Notes: a model not told the origin generated them from the letters alone. A stretch of DNA of 64,000 nucleotides from Bog-159 sp963785255 (GCA_963785255.1 CAWAUR010000009.1:186001-250000), one strand, 5' to 3'. Shown: positions 17,760 through 26,905, numbered from the stretch's first letter. Made by a program: numbers and translations.

Positions 17760-19309
17760 GACTTCTTCTCGGGCTCAGGCTTGGGCTGGAAACGGGCAAG
17801 CGCTTTGCTCGCGATGTCCATAATCGCTTTACGATCCTCGTCGCTCAGTTTTGCGGCGGTATCCAATCGCCCGCGCACGTCCGCCGGGATATCCGCCGCG
17901 GCCTCGCAGAGGGCGTGTTCGGCGTCCGTCATCCGATCGAGCGGCACAAGGTCGAAGAGTCCCGCGGTCAATGCCAGCAGCACGGCGATTTGCGCGGGCA
18001 CGGAAACCGGGGAGAATTCCGGCTGTTTCAGGCACGCACGGATTCGCCGTCCGTGTTCGATGGTCTTGCGCGTGTCTCGATCCAGGCGGGCTCCGAACCG
18101 GGAAAAAGTTTCGAGCTCCTCGAACTGCGCGTAGGCTAGCTTAAGGTCGCCCGCCACCGCGCGGTAGGCTGCCAGTTGCGCTTGACCGCCCACGCGCGAA
18201 ACGGATTTTCCCACATCCACGGCGGGCAGCACCCCCAATTCGAAAAGCGACGGCGATAGGTAGATCTGTCCATCCGTGATGGAAATCAAGTTGGTCGGAA
18301 TATAGGCGGAAATGTCTTGCGCTTCGGTTTCGATGATGGGCAGCGCGGTGAGCGAGCCGCCGCCCAGTTCCTTGCGCAAATGCGTCGCGCGTTCGAGCAG
18401 CCGCGAGTGGATATAAAAGATGTCGCCGGGAAACGCTTCCCGTCCGGGCGGACGTCGCAACAGCAGAGAGAGCTCGCGATAGGAGCGCGCGTGTTGCACG
18501 AGGTCGTCGTAGACGATCAGCACATCCCGGCCCGCTTCCATGAAAAACTCCGCAATGCTGGTGGCGGCGTAAGGCGCAATGTAAGCGAGACCGGGCGGGT
18601 CGTTGCCCTCGCTCACAACCACGACGGTGTAATCCATCGCGCCCTTTTCGCGCAAGTTCGCCACGGCCTTCGCAACCGCGGACGCGCGCTGCCCGATGGC
18701 ACAATAAACGCACAGCACATCCCGGCCGCGCTGGTTGAAGATCGCGTCGGTCGCAATGGCGGTCTTGCCGGTCTGGCGGTCGCCCAGAATCAACTCGCGC
18801 TGGCCGCGCCCCACGGGGATGAGCGCGTCGATGACCATGAGGCCAGTCTGGAGAGGTACCGTTACAGGCGCGCGGTCCATGATGGGCGGGGCCGGGCGTT
18901 CAACGGGCAGCCGCTGGCTGGAGGCCACCGGCCCTTTGCCATCAAGTGGCCGGCCGAGCGGGTCGATGACGCGCCCGAGCAATCCATCGCCCACGGCCAC
19001 GTCCATGACCCGGCCGGTGCGCTCGACTTCATCTCCCGTGTGGAGCTGCTGGTATTCTCCGAGCAGAACCACGCCGATTTCGTCTGCGTCCACGTTGAAC
19101 GCAATGCCGAGCACATCGCCGGGAAACAGCACCAACTCATCGAAGCCCACCCCGGGGAGACCGGACACCTTGGCGATGCCGGTGGCCACGCTGGTGATGG
19201 CGCCCACCTCCCTTGGCGTCAGTGCCGGCGTGAATGCCTCTCGAACTTGGCTGATTCCGGCAAAGGCGCTGTCGAAATCGTTCTGCAGGCTCTCAGGTTC
19301 CATGTTCAC
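17756..19309 (-). CDS. atpA: N-ATPase F1 subunit alpha
   Basis: A 517-residue non-catalytic nucleotide-binding subunit. It has the N-terminal beta-barrel (TGIAKVSGLPGVGFDELV), the P-loop GDRQTGKTAIATD near residue 170, and the alpha signature PAVDVGKSVSRVGG near residue 350. ATG 19309 or the in-frame ATG at 19303 would serve; the first overlaps the atpF stop by 17 nt. The C-terminal helical domain ends with a Lys/Pro-rich tail similar to the ends of subunits a and b in this operon. Confidence 0.95.
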   Translation of the reverse strand: MNMEPESLQNDFDSAFAGISQVREAFTPALTPREVGAITSVATGIAKVSGLPGVGFDELVLFPGDVLGIAFNVDADEIGVVLLGEYQQLHTGDEVERTGRVMDVAVGDGLLGRVIDPLGRPLDGKGPVASSQRLPVERPAPPIMDRAPVTVPLQTGLMVIDALIPVGRGQRELILGDRQTGKTAIATDAIFNQRGRDVLCVYCAIGQRASAVAKAVANLREKGAMDYTVVVVSEGNDPPGLAYIAPYAATSIAEFFMEAGRDVLIVYDDLVQHARSYRELSLLLRRPPGREAFPGDIFYIHSRLLERATHLRKELGGGSLTALPIIETEAQDISAYIPTNLISITDGQIYLSPSLFELGVLPAVDVGKSVSRVGGQAQLAAYRAVAGDLKLAYAQFEELETFSRFGARLDRDTRKTIEHGRRIRACLKQPEFSPVSVPAQIAVLLALTAGLFDLVPLDRMTDAEHALCEAAADIPADVRGRLDTAAKLSDEDRKAIMDIASKALARFQPKPEPEKKS

Positions 19310-20126
19310 TGGCCTTTGTGGCAGGCTTAGGTTCTTCGGGTTTACTCTCCTCTTTGGCTTCAGGTTTATCCTTCTCTTTCAGAAGTTCGTCGACGTCCTT
19401 TTCCATGAATGCCAGATAATCCGCGATGCTCCAAGCCACCTTTTGTCCGTTCATCGTGAGTTCAATGCCGCCGATCAGGTCTGGCGCGGTCTCGAACCGG
19501 ACGCGGACTTCAGCCGAGAAGGTTTCATTCAGCGCATTTTGTATGACCGCGCGTTGGTCCGCAGGCAGGTCAAACGTGCTGCGCACTATCGCGGGATCGG
19601 ATGCCGTCTTAAGCGCTTCGGCGAGAGCTTCTTTCGCCTTGCCGTGCATCTCCCGCAAGCGGCGCGTGAACACCTCGCCCAGGCGTTCTTCCAGGCTCGC
19701 GGTGGCCAGATCGGCCAGCGCCTTGCGTGCGATGGCAAATACTTCCTGCTGCGTCCGCCGGCGGATTGCTTGATGTAAGTTCTGTTCTTCGCTTCGCAAC
19801 GCCGCCTGCCGTTTTGAGCTCAACTCCGCGGCAGCTTTCCGTGCTTCATCGAGGAGCCCCTGGCGTGCGGCCTGCGCCTCTTCTGTCGCTTTGGTCATCA
19901 GCGCGGCGCGCTGCTGGTCGAATTCTTCGTTCTTGCGCTGGAACTCGTCGTGCTCCTTTTGGGCCTCCGCCTTTTTCGCGTCGGCGTTCGCAAGTTCCGT
20001 GGCGATGCGCTTTTCCCGCTCGTCGATGGCGTGGAGCACGGGCCGGTAAAGGAACCGCTTCATCAACCACACCAGGATGAGAAAGTTGAGCGCCTGCGCA
20101 ACGATGGTGAACCAGTCGGCTAACAT
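19293..20126 (-). CDS. atpF: N-ATPase F0 subunit b with a delta-like C-terminal segment
   Basis: A 277-residue protein, far longer than the usual b (about 156-170). Residues 1-30 are the membrane anchor (ADWFTIVAQALNFLILVWLM), and about 35-130 is a highly charged coiled coil. From about residue 165 the text resembles the C-terminal part of subunit delta/OSCP: an Ala/Gln-rich helix, then SAEVRVRFETAPDLIGGIEL and VAWSIADYLAFME, where the LIGGI core is the delta hallmark. The operon has no separate atpH, so this looks like b and delta in one chain. The last 30 residues are a Lys/Glu/Pro-rich tail. Separated from atpE by 4 nt. Confidence 0.92.
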   Translation of the reverse strand: MLADWFTIVAQALNFLILVWLMKRFLYRPVLHAIDEREKRIATELANADAKKAEAQKEHDEFQRKNEEFDQQRAALMTKATEEAQAARQGLLDEARKAAAELSSKRQAALRSEEQNLHQAIRRRTQQEVFAIARKALADLATASLEERLGEVFTRRLREMHGKAKEALAEALKTASDPAIVRSTFDLPADQRAVIQNALNETFSAEVRVRFETAPDLIGGIELTMNGQKVAWSIADYLAFMEKDVDELLKEKDKPEAKEESKPEEPKPATKASEHGT

Positions 20127-20130
20127 AAGC

Positions 20131-20412
20131 TTACTTTTTCACGGCCTGCGCGATGACGTGGTTCCAGAACGGGTTGGCGAAGATCATAATCATCGAAACC
20201 ACGAAGCAGTAGATGGCCGTGGACTCGATCATCGCCAGGCCCACGAACAACGTCCGCGTGATGGTAGCGGAGGCATCCGGCTGCTGGGCCAGCGAACTCA
20301 GCGCCGTCGCCACCGCTCTGCCTTCCGCCAGCGCGGGTCCCATAGTTCCGAACCCGGTGGTAATGCCGGCGATGACAATCGACGCCACCGCGATAATGGT
20401 CATGCTATCCAT
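20131..20412 (-). CDS. atpE: N-ATPase F0 subunit c (rotor ring)
   Basis: A 93-residue two-helix protein. Helix 1 contains GPALAEGRAVATALSSLAQQ with Glu30, and helix 2 contains GLAMIESTAIYCF with Glu63-Ser64-Thr65. The ES(T) set in helix 2 matches the sodium ligands of the Ilyobacter c ring; Glu30 occupies the place of its Gln32. Two glutamates plus ES is the pattern reported for N-ATPases, so Na+ coupling is likely. This is inference from family knowledge. A GGAGAC ribosome site precedes the ATG. Confidence 0.95.
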   Translation of the reverse strand: MDSMTIIAVASIVIAGITTGFGTMGPALAEGRAVATALSSLAQQPDASATITRTLFVGLAMIESTAIYCFVVSMIMIFANPFWNHVIAQAVKK

Positions 20413-20443
20413 AGAGTCTCCTTTTGCTTTGGTAGTTCATGCT

Positions 20444-21136
20444 CTAATCCTTCACGGGTTCCGGCTTGGGCTTGCGGACCTGCGTACCGGCCGCGATGTA
20501 CACGGTTGCCAGGATGCTGAAGATATAGGCCTGCACCATGCCGGTGAGCTGGCCGAGCAGCGTCATGACGATCGGGAAGATGAAGGGTGTAATCGTCAAT
20601 AGGATGCCGACAATCATCGCCCCGCTCATCATGTTGCCGAACAAACGGATGGCCAGAGCCAGCGTGCGTGAAAGTTCACTGATGATGTTGAATGGCAGCA
20701 TGAAGAACGTCGGCTGCATATAGGACTTGAGGTAATTGCCCAGCCCTTGCTCTTCGATGCCGAACAACGGCACTGCCACAAACACGCATAACGCCAGCGC
20801 CGCCGTGGTCGAGAGCGAAGCGGTCGGCGGCTGGTAGACGGGAAAGACGTTACAGAGGCTGGCCGTGGCGATAAACAGAAAAAGCGTGCCCAGAAATCCG
20901 ATATACTTCCGCGGCTGGCGCAGACCTGCCTCTTCAATCTGTTTCGCGATACCGGTGACGACGATCTCCAGAAGGTTCTGCCAGCGGGAGCGTTCCAGGC
21001 CGACAGAAAGTTTGCGCGTGATCAGTCTGGAACCGCCGGCCAGCACCAGCATCAGTGCCCAAGTGAACACAATGGTGGCGTTGAGTTTGAAGAATCCGAA
21101 TTGCCAGTAGACGATCTGATCGGGACTAAGGTGCAT
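20444..21136 (-). CDS. atpB: N-ATPase F0 subunit a
   Basis: A 230-residue membrane stator subunit with five or six hydrophobic helices. The essential arginine is in LALAIRLFGNMMSG near residue 171, which faces the c-ring carboxylate. The C-terminal VQAYIFSILATVYIAAG is the conserved last helix, followed by a short Lys/Pro tail. It overlaps atpR by 11 nt and precedes atpE by 31 nt. Confidence 0.94.
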   Translation of the reverse strand: MHLSPDQIVYWQFGFFKLNATIVFTWALMLVLAGGSRLITRKLSVGLERSRWQNLLEIVVTGIAKQIEEAGLRQPRKYIGFLGTLFLFIATASLCNVFPVYQPPTASLSTTAALALCVFVAVPLFGIEEQGLGNYLKSYMQPTFFMLPFNIISELSRTLALAIRLFGNMMSGAMIVGILLTITPFIFPIVMTLLGQLTGMVQAYIFSILATVYIAAGTQVRKPKPEPVKD

Positions 21137-21437
21137 GGCTGGCCGCCTGTTCCATATGATTTGGCCTTTGCCGCGCGCGGGTAAAGCGCGTCACCAGAAG
21201 GCGTGCTATGACAAATCCCAGGAGGCTCACCAGCAGCCTCTCCCAATGACCGCGCCCGATCAAAAAGAACCCTCCCAGGGCGATACTTGTGCGCAGCATC
21301 AGGCTGCCGAGGAACAGAAGCGCCGGCTGTTTGGACGAGACGGCCTGGCGCACCGTCCACCAAAGGCCGCCGAAGAATAGGGCGCCGAGCAAGAGGCCGG
21401 CCAGGAGAGCCAGCAGCAGGCCAAACGTTTCAGTCAT
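21126..21437 (-). CDS. atpR: N-ATPase accessory subunit AtpR
   Basis: A 103-residue membrane protein with three hydrophobic segments, with GGLWWTVRQA after helix 1 and LMLRTSIALGGFFLI in helix 2. A small protein between atpQ and atpB with a conserved Arg in a membrane helix is the AtpR signature of N-ATPase operons, where it is thought to help assemble the c ring in place of AtpI. The polar end is His/Arg rich. It overlaps atpQ by 8 nt and atpB by 11 nt. Confidence 0.85.
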   Translation of the reverse strand: MTETFGLLLALLAGLLLGALFFGGLWWTVRQAVSSKQPALLFLGSLMLRTSIALGGFFLIGRGHWERLLVSLLGFVIARLLVTRFTRARQRPNHMEQAASHAP

Positions 21438-21738
21438 CCTTGTTCTCCTGTTCGTCTCGCATCTCCTTGTCTTGCTTACTCACCCAATGCCAGGCGTTCA
21501 AACAGCCGACGGCCAGGCCGATGACCAGAAACGTCAGCGTCCAGGAAACGTGCCCTGGACCGCGGTGGTCCAGCCAGATACCGAACGCCGTGCCGAGCAG
21601 CGTCGGAACCACCACCGACCAGCCCACCAGCCCCATCATGCCCAAGCCAAACCAGACGCCCTGCGCGGGGTGGCGCTGCGCCTTGAGCTTGCGCGCCGCC
21701 TTCGCGGCGATCGCCCGGCTGAACGATTCCTTACTCAT
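21430..21738 (-). CDS. atpQ: N-ATPase accessory subunit AtpQ (AtpZ/AtpI-like)
   Basis: A 102-residue protein with two membrane helices: GMMGLVGWSVVVPTLLGTAF and a second around TLTFLVIGLAVGCLNAWHW. The GxxxDxxxG-like turn IWLDHRGPGH between the helices is typical of AtpZ/AtpQ proteins. The N-terminus is basic and the C-terminus strongly acidic. Its overlaps with both neighbours (8 nt each) show tight coupling. Presumed role: chaperone or ion-supply accessory of the a/c assembly. Confidence 0.85.
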   Translation of the reverse strand: MSKESFSRAIAAKAARKLKAQRHPAQGVWFGLGMMGLVGWSVVVPTLLGTAFGIWLDHRGPGHVSWTLTFLVIGLAVGCLNAWHWVSKQDKEMRDEQENKDD

Positions 21739-22138
21739 GGTGAAACTCCGCCAGACGGCCGATGAAATCGCTCTCCATCTTGGCCATCACCGAACGGACG
21801 CTCTGCTCCCGTTCGTCCAGATTCAGAAACTCCTTTTCCACTGCCGCATGTAGCTGGCCGAGGTCCATTCCGCCGATGGCGTTTCGCACGGAGACGAGCA
21901 CGTCTATGCCGGTCTTCACCAGCACCCCTTCATCCACGGCTGTAAAGACCTCGCCTTCGCTTTCGTTTTGATAGGTCAGAATCCCGGGGACGAGTGCCGC
22001 AACGCAATCCAGCCGGTGTGGCAGCAGCCCAAACGATCCCTCGCGGGTTTCCGCCACGATGCGCGAGACGCCGATTTTCTCGGCGAAGATTCCGAACGGC
22101 AGGAGAATCTTAAGATGCATGAGCGCCGGCTGCGGCAT
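21731..22138 (-). CDS. atpC: N-ATPase F1 subunit epsilon
   Basis: A 135-residue protein. The ATG at 22138 is chosen because GGAGGT stands 5 nt before it; the ATG at 22120 would also give a plausible protein but has no ribosome site. The N-terminal beta-sandwich has the conserved SFGLLPHRLDCVAAL, followed by VAxDEGVL-type text (VDEGVLVKTG). The C-terminal helical hairpin is short. The start lies within the end of atpD (29-nt overlap). Confidence 0.9.
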   Translation of the reverse strand: MPQPALMHLKILLPFGIFAEKIGVSRIVAETREGSFGLLPHRLDCVAALVPGILTYQNESEGEVFTAVDEGVLVKTGIDVLVSVRNAIGGMDLGQLHAAVEKEFLNLDEREQSVRSVMAKMESDFIGRLAEFHHE

Positions 22139-23573
22139 GTGGGACCTCCGGTTCAGGTTTTGGCTTCGGCTTGGCATTGGAAACGGCGCCTGGTTTCTTC
22201 GCTTCGTCGATCGCGCCGATCATGTAAAGCGCACTTTCCGGGTAGTCTTTGAATTCATCGCGCAGGATTCTCTCGCAGCCGTCGAGCGAATCTTTGAGGC
22301 TGACCAGCTTTCCCTTGATCCCGCTAAACTGCTCCGTGGCGAAGAACGGTTGCGTGAGGAATCGCTCCAGCCGCCGGGCGCGGGCAACTACTTTACGATC
22401 TTCCGGCGCGAGTTGCTCCAGGCCGAGCATGGCGATGATATCCTTCAGATCTTCGTACTGCGCCAGCGTCCGCCGAATTTCCTGCGCCAGCAGATAATGC
22501 CGGTCGCCCACGATGCCGGGCGTAGCCATTTTGGAGTTGGATTGCAGCAGATCGATAGCCGGGTAGAGTCCCTCACTGGCCCGCTTGCGAGAAAGCACGA
22601 TGGACGTCGAGAGATGCGAAAACGTGTGCACCGCCGCCGGGTCGGTCAAATCGTCCGCCGGCACATACACCGCCTGAATAGAAGTGATGGCGCCCGTATC
22701 GGTGTTGGCGATGCGCTCCTCCAATCCCGATAGCTCGGAGCCCATGGTAGGCTGATAGCCCAGGCGCGACGGCATTTGGCCCATCAGGCCGGACACCTCC
22801 ATGCCAGCCTGGATGAAGCGGAAGATATTATCGATCAGCAGCAGCACGTCGCGGTGCTCGTCGTCCCGGAAATATTCGGCCATCGTCAGGGCCGCGAGGC
22901 CCACCCGGAAACGGCTGCCCGGCGGTTCATTCATCTGCCCGTAGACCATCACCATGTCCGGCAGTACGCCGGCGGCCTTCATCCCGCTGTAAAGTTCCTC
23001 GCCCTCCCGGCATCGTTCGCCGATCCCGCAAAAAATGCTGACACCCTTTTGGTGCTCGATCATGTTGTGAATCATTTCGGTGAGCAATACCGTCTTGCCC
23101 ACGCCCGCCCCGCCGAACAGACCGGATTTGCCGCCGCGTTCGAGCGGCACCAGTACATCGATCGCCTTGATCCCCGTCTCGAAGATCTCGGATTTGGTGG
23201 AACGCCGTTCTAGCGCAGGCGGGTCTTGATGCACCGAGCGCCACTGGACATCCGCGGGCGCCTCCTGGCGGTCGATGGCATTCCCGAAAACGTCAAACAT
23301 GCGCGAGAGCGTTCCCTTGCCGACCGGCGCCTTCAGTGGACCGCCGGTATCTTCCACCGCGCTGCCGCGGACGAGTCCTTCGGTAGGCGTCAGTGCGATT
23401 CCGCGCACGCTATGGGCATCGAGTTGGGCCAAAACCTCGATGGCAATCTTTCCATCCTTTGCGTGCAGCAGCGCGTAGATCGGCGGCAGGTGGGCGTCGA
23501 ATCGTATATCTACGACACTGCCGCGCACCGAAACCACCGCGCCGAGGTTCGCAGGACTGGCTTCGTTGTTCAT
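22110..23573 (-). CDS. atpD: N-ATPase F1 subunit beta (catalytic)
   Basis: A 487-residue catalytic subunit and the first gene of the operon. The P-loop GGAGVGKTVLLTEMI is near residue 165, the catalytic Glu in GERCREGEELYSGM near 190, and the Walker-B and DELSEED-equivalent regions follow (LLLIDNIFRFIQAG). One departure is Cys in GERCREG where Thr or Ser is common. The C-terminal 30 residues add a Lys/Pro/Ala tail. The promoter should lie in 23574-23690, next to repeat A2. Confidence 0.96.
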   Translation of the reverse strand: MNNEASPANLGAVVSVRGSVVDIRFDAHLPPIYALLHAKDGKIAIEVLAQLDAHSVRGIALTPTEGLVRGSAVEDTGGPLKAPVGKGTLSRMFDVFGNAIDRQEAPADVQWRSVHQDPPALERRSTKSEIFETGIKAIDVLVPLERGGKSGLFGGAGVGKTVLLTEMIHNMIEHQKGVSIFCGIGERCREGEELYSGMKAAGVLPDMVMVYGQMNEPPGSRFRVGLAALTMAEYFRDDEHRDVLLLIDNIFRFIQAGMEVSGLMGQMPSRLGYQPTMGSELSGLEERIANTDTGAITSIQAVYVPADDLTDPAAVHTFSHLSTSIVLSRKRASEGLYPAIDLLQSNSKMATPGIVGDRHYLLAQEIRRTLAQYEDLKDIIAMLGLEQLAPEDRKVVARARRLERFLTQPFFATEQFSGIKGKLVSLKDSLDGCERILRDEFKDYPESALYMIGAIDEAKKPGAVSNAKPKPKPEPEVPHAAAGAHAS

Positions 23574-23690
23574 ATTTGCTTTCGCTCACTATTCATCCAT
23601 CGCCAATAGGCCTTGATCGTCCGCGACTAGCGCCCTGGCGGTGTCTATAAGCTCTGGCGTATTCATTTCGGGTGGCCATTTCCGACTGAA

Positions 23691-23795
23691 GAAACCGCTC
23701 CCTCACGGTCGCGGCTCAGTAAAACCCGCGAAATCATTACGTCCGTTACCGAGCCGCGACCGTCAGGGAGCGGTTTCCCTAAAACGGTTAAGCAC
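23691..23795. repeat. repeat family A, copy 2
   Basis: Two facing arms AACCGCTCCCT-CACGGTCGCGG and CCGCGACCGTCAGGGAGCGG, followed by the right terminal CGGTTAAGCACC. The left terminal GGTGCTTAACCG is missing. It lies between glgP (end) and atpD (start) on the minus strand. Confidence 0.9.
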
Positions 23796-23853
23796 CCCAT
23801 GTCTTCGCCGTGTTTGTCGATGGAATCGTGCGATTGGCGTGGGGCAGTCTGCG

Positions 23854-26400
23854 TCATCGTTGCCAGAGGATTCGAACGGATTCCAGCGGAACGGCAACGC
23901 CGGTATAGCTCGGTATCAGACGTACCGTATAGTCGGTTGCCGGACGCCCTGCGGACACGCGGGTCCGGTACACGTACCCGTTGGACGCGCCTGCCAATTG
24001 GCCCGCGCGCTCCATCTCCTGCCGGACGGGTCCACCGCCATCCGCGGCATCGGCATAGAGTTCCACGCGCACCGCGCGCGGGTCGAGCGCATGCAAGTAA
24101 ACCTCAACCTCAAAAACGTGCTGCCCCGCATTGGTCTCGACCCGGGCAGTACCGAAGTGTAGCGCGGGCCATTCCTTTTCCAGGGCGTGCAGCCAATCGA
24201 CCATCTGTTGACCCGCCGAACCCTTGTCGCCGGAACGTTCCCGATAGACGGCCGCGCCTGGCAGGTAGTGTTGCTCCGTGTATTCGCGCACGGCGCGGTC
24301 CGCCGAAAAGCCTGGCGTCAAGCTCGCCATGCTGTTGCGCATGCGCGCCACCCAAGCCGTGGGGATGTCCTGCCCATCGCGGGCATAAAACTCGGGAATT
24401 ACATCGCGCTCGAGCAGGTCGTAGAGCGCTTGGGCTTCCGCGGCATCCCAAGCCGGATCGTCGCCGTGTTCCTGGCCGTCCCCCAACGCCCAACCAATCG
24501 CGGGCGTGTAGGCCTCCGCCCACCAGCCGTCCAACTCCGACAGATTGATGCCTCCGTTGACCAGCACCTTCATGCCGCTCGTCCCGCAAGCTTCCCAGGG
24601 CCGTCGCGGCGTGTTGATCCAAACGTCCACGCCTTGCACCAGGCGCTCGGTCAAGAGCATGTCGTAATCGCTGAGGAAAATCGCGTGGGGACGCACCTGG
24701 GGCTGCCGGATGAATTGCGTCCACTCCCGAATCAGGTCCTGCCCGGCCTGGTCTGCCGGATGCGCTTTGCCGGCGATGACGAGCTGCACCGGATGCTGGG
24801 AATTGGTCAAAATACGAAGTAGCCTCTGCGAGTCGTGTAGAAGCAGGTTGGGTCTCTTATAGGTCGCGAAGCGGCGCGCAAAGCCCAGCGTCAGGGTCTT
24901 GGGATCAAAGAGATGCTTCGCAGCTTCTACGCTCTCGGGCGGCGCTCCCGCAGCAGCCAGGTCCCGCGACAAACGTTCCCGAGCATACTCCACAAGAGAC
25001 TTGCTGGCGGAGGTCCGAAATTGCCAGAGCCTGGCGTCGGAGACCCGGCGCATGTCCCGCTCCAGGCTCTCCGCCGTCCCCAGCCAGCGATTCTTGCCAC
25101 AGCTTTGGGTCCAAAGGTCGTCGGCCTCGGCCGAATCCCAGGTGGGCATGTGGACTCCGTTGGTGACGTATCCGATGGGGACTTCGTCTTCCGGCCAGCG
25201 CGGGAACAGAGGCTGAAAAAGGCGCCGGCTGACCTTGCCGTGCAAACGGCTTACACCATTCACCGCCCCGCTCCCGCGAATCGCCAGATAGGCCATGTTG
25301 AATGGCTCCGACGAGTCGGCCGGGTTCTGGCGGCCAAGGGCCAGCAGGTCTGGCAATGCGATACCGAGCTTTTCTTCGGCGTACCTTGCCAGGTATTGCG
25401 CGATGAGGGCGGGGGCGAAACGGTCAAAACCGGCAGCCACCGCCGTGTGGGTGGTGAAGAGGTTACCCGCCCGAGTTACGGCGAGGGCAACTTCGAAAGA
25501 ATGCCCGCTCTCCTCCATGAAATCGCGGGCGCGTTCCAGAATAGCGAAGGCCGCATGGCCTTCGTTCAGGTGACAGACCTCCGGTTGGAGCCCAAGCGCA
25601 CGAAGCAGGCGCCATCCACCGATTCCCAGGAGCATTTCCTGCTTGAGGCGCAACTCCGGCCCGCCTCCATAGAGCTCGCTGGTGATCCCGCGATGAGCGG
25701 GATAGTTGGCCGCGTCGTTGCTGTCCAGCAAATAAAGATTCACCCGGCCAACCTGTACCTGCCAGGCGCGCAGCCATACGGAGTATCCAGGCAACGCGAT
25801 TTCCAACCGCAACCACTCCCCGTTCGGCTGCCGCAACGGCGTGATCGGCAACTGTCCAGGATCGTTGAACGGGTAGAGAGCCTGCTGCTCTCCGTTATTG
25901 CCGATCACCTGGCGAAAGTAACCCTGCTGGTAAAGCAGTCCCACGCCGGCCACGGGCACACCCAGATCGCTGGCGGCTTTGAGTTGATCGCCAGCCACAT
26001 TGCCCAGCCCCCCTGAATAGATGGGCAAAGCTTCACTTAACATGAACTCCATGCTGAAATACGCGATGCAGGTCAAGGGGGCCTGCGCATGCGCGTGCTG
26101 AAACCATGCGGGCGCTAACGCCGCCTGGCGGCTGGCTTCCACCAGAGCGCCCACGTTTTTCCGGAAAACGGGATCGCCTAACTCTTGTTCGATCCGGTCG
26201 CGCGAGGCCGTCTGCAGAATGACCCAGGGGTTATGCGTCACTTCCCACAGCTCAGGATCGAGCCGCCGCCACACCTCGTCGGTGGCATGATTCCACGACC
26301 AATGCATATCCAAGGCGAGTTCCGCCAGCGAATCGAAACCCTCGATTCCGGTAGGCAGGAGATGGTAAGCCGGGTGGTTCACAATCTCTGGTTTACTCAT
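23854..26400 (-). CDS. glgP: alpha-glucan phosphorylase (GT35)
   Basis: An 848-residue protein of the long bacterial/archaeal type with an N-terminal DUF3417-like domain (LALDMHWSWNHATDEVW). The phosphorylase core has CIAYFSMEFMLSEALPIYSG near residue 115 and the PLP-binding lysine in ACGTSGMKVLVNGGINL near residue 615. A beta-domain of about 100 residues ends the protein. It releases glucose-1-phosphate from glycogen or maltodextrin. The start overlaps the rpiB stop (ATGA), so rpiB-glgP form an operon. Confidence 0.94.
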   Translation of the reverse strand: MSKPEIVNHPAYHLLPTGIEGFDSLAELALDMHWSWNHATDEVWRRLDPELWEVTHNPWVILQTASRDRIEQELGDPVFRKNVGALVEASRQAALAPAWFQHAHAQAPLTCIAYFSMEFMLSEALPIYSGGLGNVAGDQLKAASDLGVPVAGVGLLYQQGYFRQVIGNNGEQQALYPFNDPGQLPITPLRQPNGEWLRLEIALPGYSVWLRAWQVQVGRVNLYLLDSNDAANYPAHRGITSELYGGGPELRLKQEMLLGIGGWRLLRALGLQPEVCHLNEGHAAFAILERARDFMEESGHSFEVALAVTRAGNLFTTHTAVAAGFDRFAPALIAQYLARYAEEKLGIALPDLLALGRQNPADSSEPFNMAYLAIRGSGAVNGVSRLHGKVSRRLFQPLFPRWPEDEVPIGYVTNGVHMPTWDSAEADDLWTQSCGKNRWLGTAESLERDMRRVSDARLWQFRTSASKSLVEYARERLSRDLAAAGAPPESVEAAKHLFDPKTLTLGFARRFATYKRPNLLLHDSQRLLRILTNSQHPVQLVIAGKAHPADQAGQDLIREWTQFIRQPQVRPHAIFLSDYDMLLTERLVQGVDVWINTPRRPWEACGTSGMKVLVNGGINLSELDGWWAEAYTPAIGWALGDGQEHGDDPAWDAAEAQALYDLLERDVIPEFYARDGQDIPTAWVARMRNSMASLTPGFSADRAVREYTEQHYLPGAAVYRERSGDKGSAGQQMVDWLHALEKEWPALHFGTARVETNAGQHVFEVEVYLHALDPRAVRVELYADAADGGGPVRQEMERAGQLAGASNGYVYRTRVSAGRPATDYTVRLIPSYTGVAVPLESVRILWQR

Positions 26401-26905
26401 GATTTGTGACCATAGCCGGAAGGCGCGTGGCTTTCGAGTTGGGCGACTTTAGCAATACGGCGCCGGTGACGTTCGGCGCCGCTGAATCGCGCCTGTAGAA
26501 ATGTCCGGACCAACTCCCACGCGACAGGATTCCCGACGACGTGACCGCCCAGGCAAATGACGTTCATGTCGTCGTCTTCGACGCCCTGGTGCGCCGAGAA
26601 GCACTCGTGGATCAGACAGGCCCGCACGCCCGGCACTTTGTTGGCGGCAATGCATGCACCACGCCACTACCGCAGATCGCCACACCGCGATGCACTTCGC
26701 CGCGAGCGACCGCACGGGCCAAGGGCACCACAAAGTCCGGATAGTCATCCTCCGGTTTCGGCTGGCCGTCGCCAAAGTCGAACACTTCATAGTGAGCTTC
26801 CAGCAATATCGCGGCCAGGTACTCCTTCAATTCAAAACCGCCGTGATCGGCAGCCACGCCGATGCGTTTCGGCTTGGTTGACAGTACGGTCTGCGAATCG
26901 GACAT
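26397..26905 (-). pseudogene. rpiB: ribose-5-phosphate isomerase B, broken by a single-base frameshift
   Basis: The first frame (ATG 26905) reads KRIGVAADHGGFELKEYLA and runs to VAICGSGV, the catalytic-Cys region. The continuation IAANKVPGVRACLIHE and DDMNVICLGGHVVGN is in the next frame and ends at 26397. Adding one base near 26660 restores a continuous RpiB of about 169 residues. All motifs, including the CGSGxG site and NVxCLG, are present once joined. The enzyme would interconvert ribose- and ribulose-5-phosphate. Either a recent mutation or a sequence error; the intact remainder makes an error quite possible. Confidence 0.85.

Noticed and set aside
17001..18134. 377-residue plus-strand frame
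   Set aside because: Antisense of atpG and atpA.
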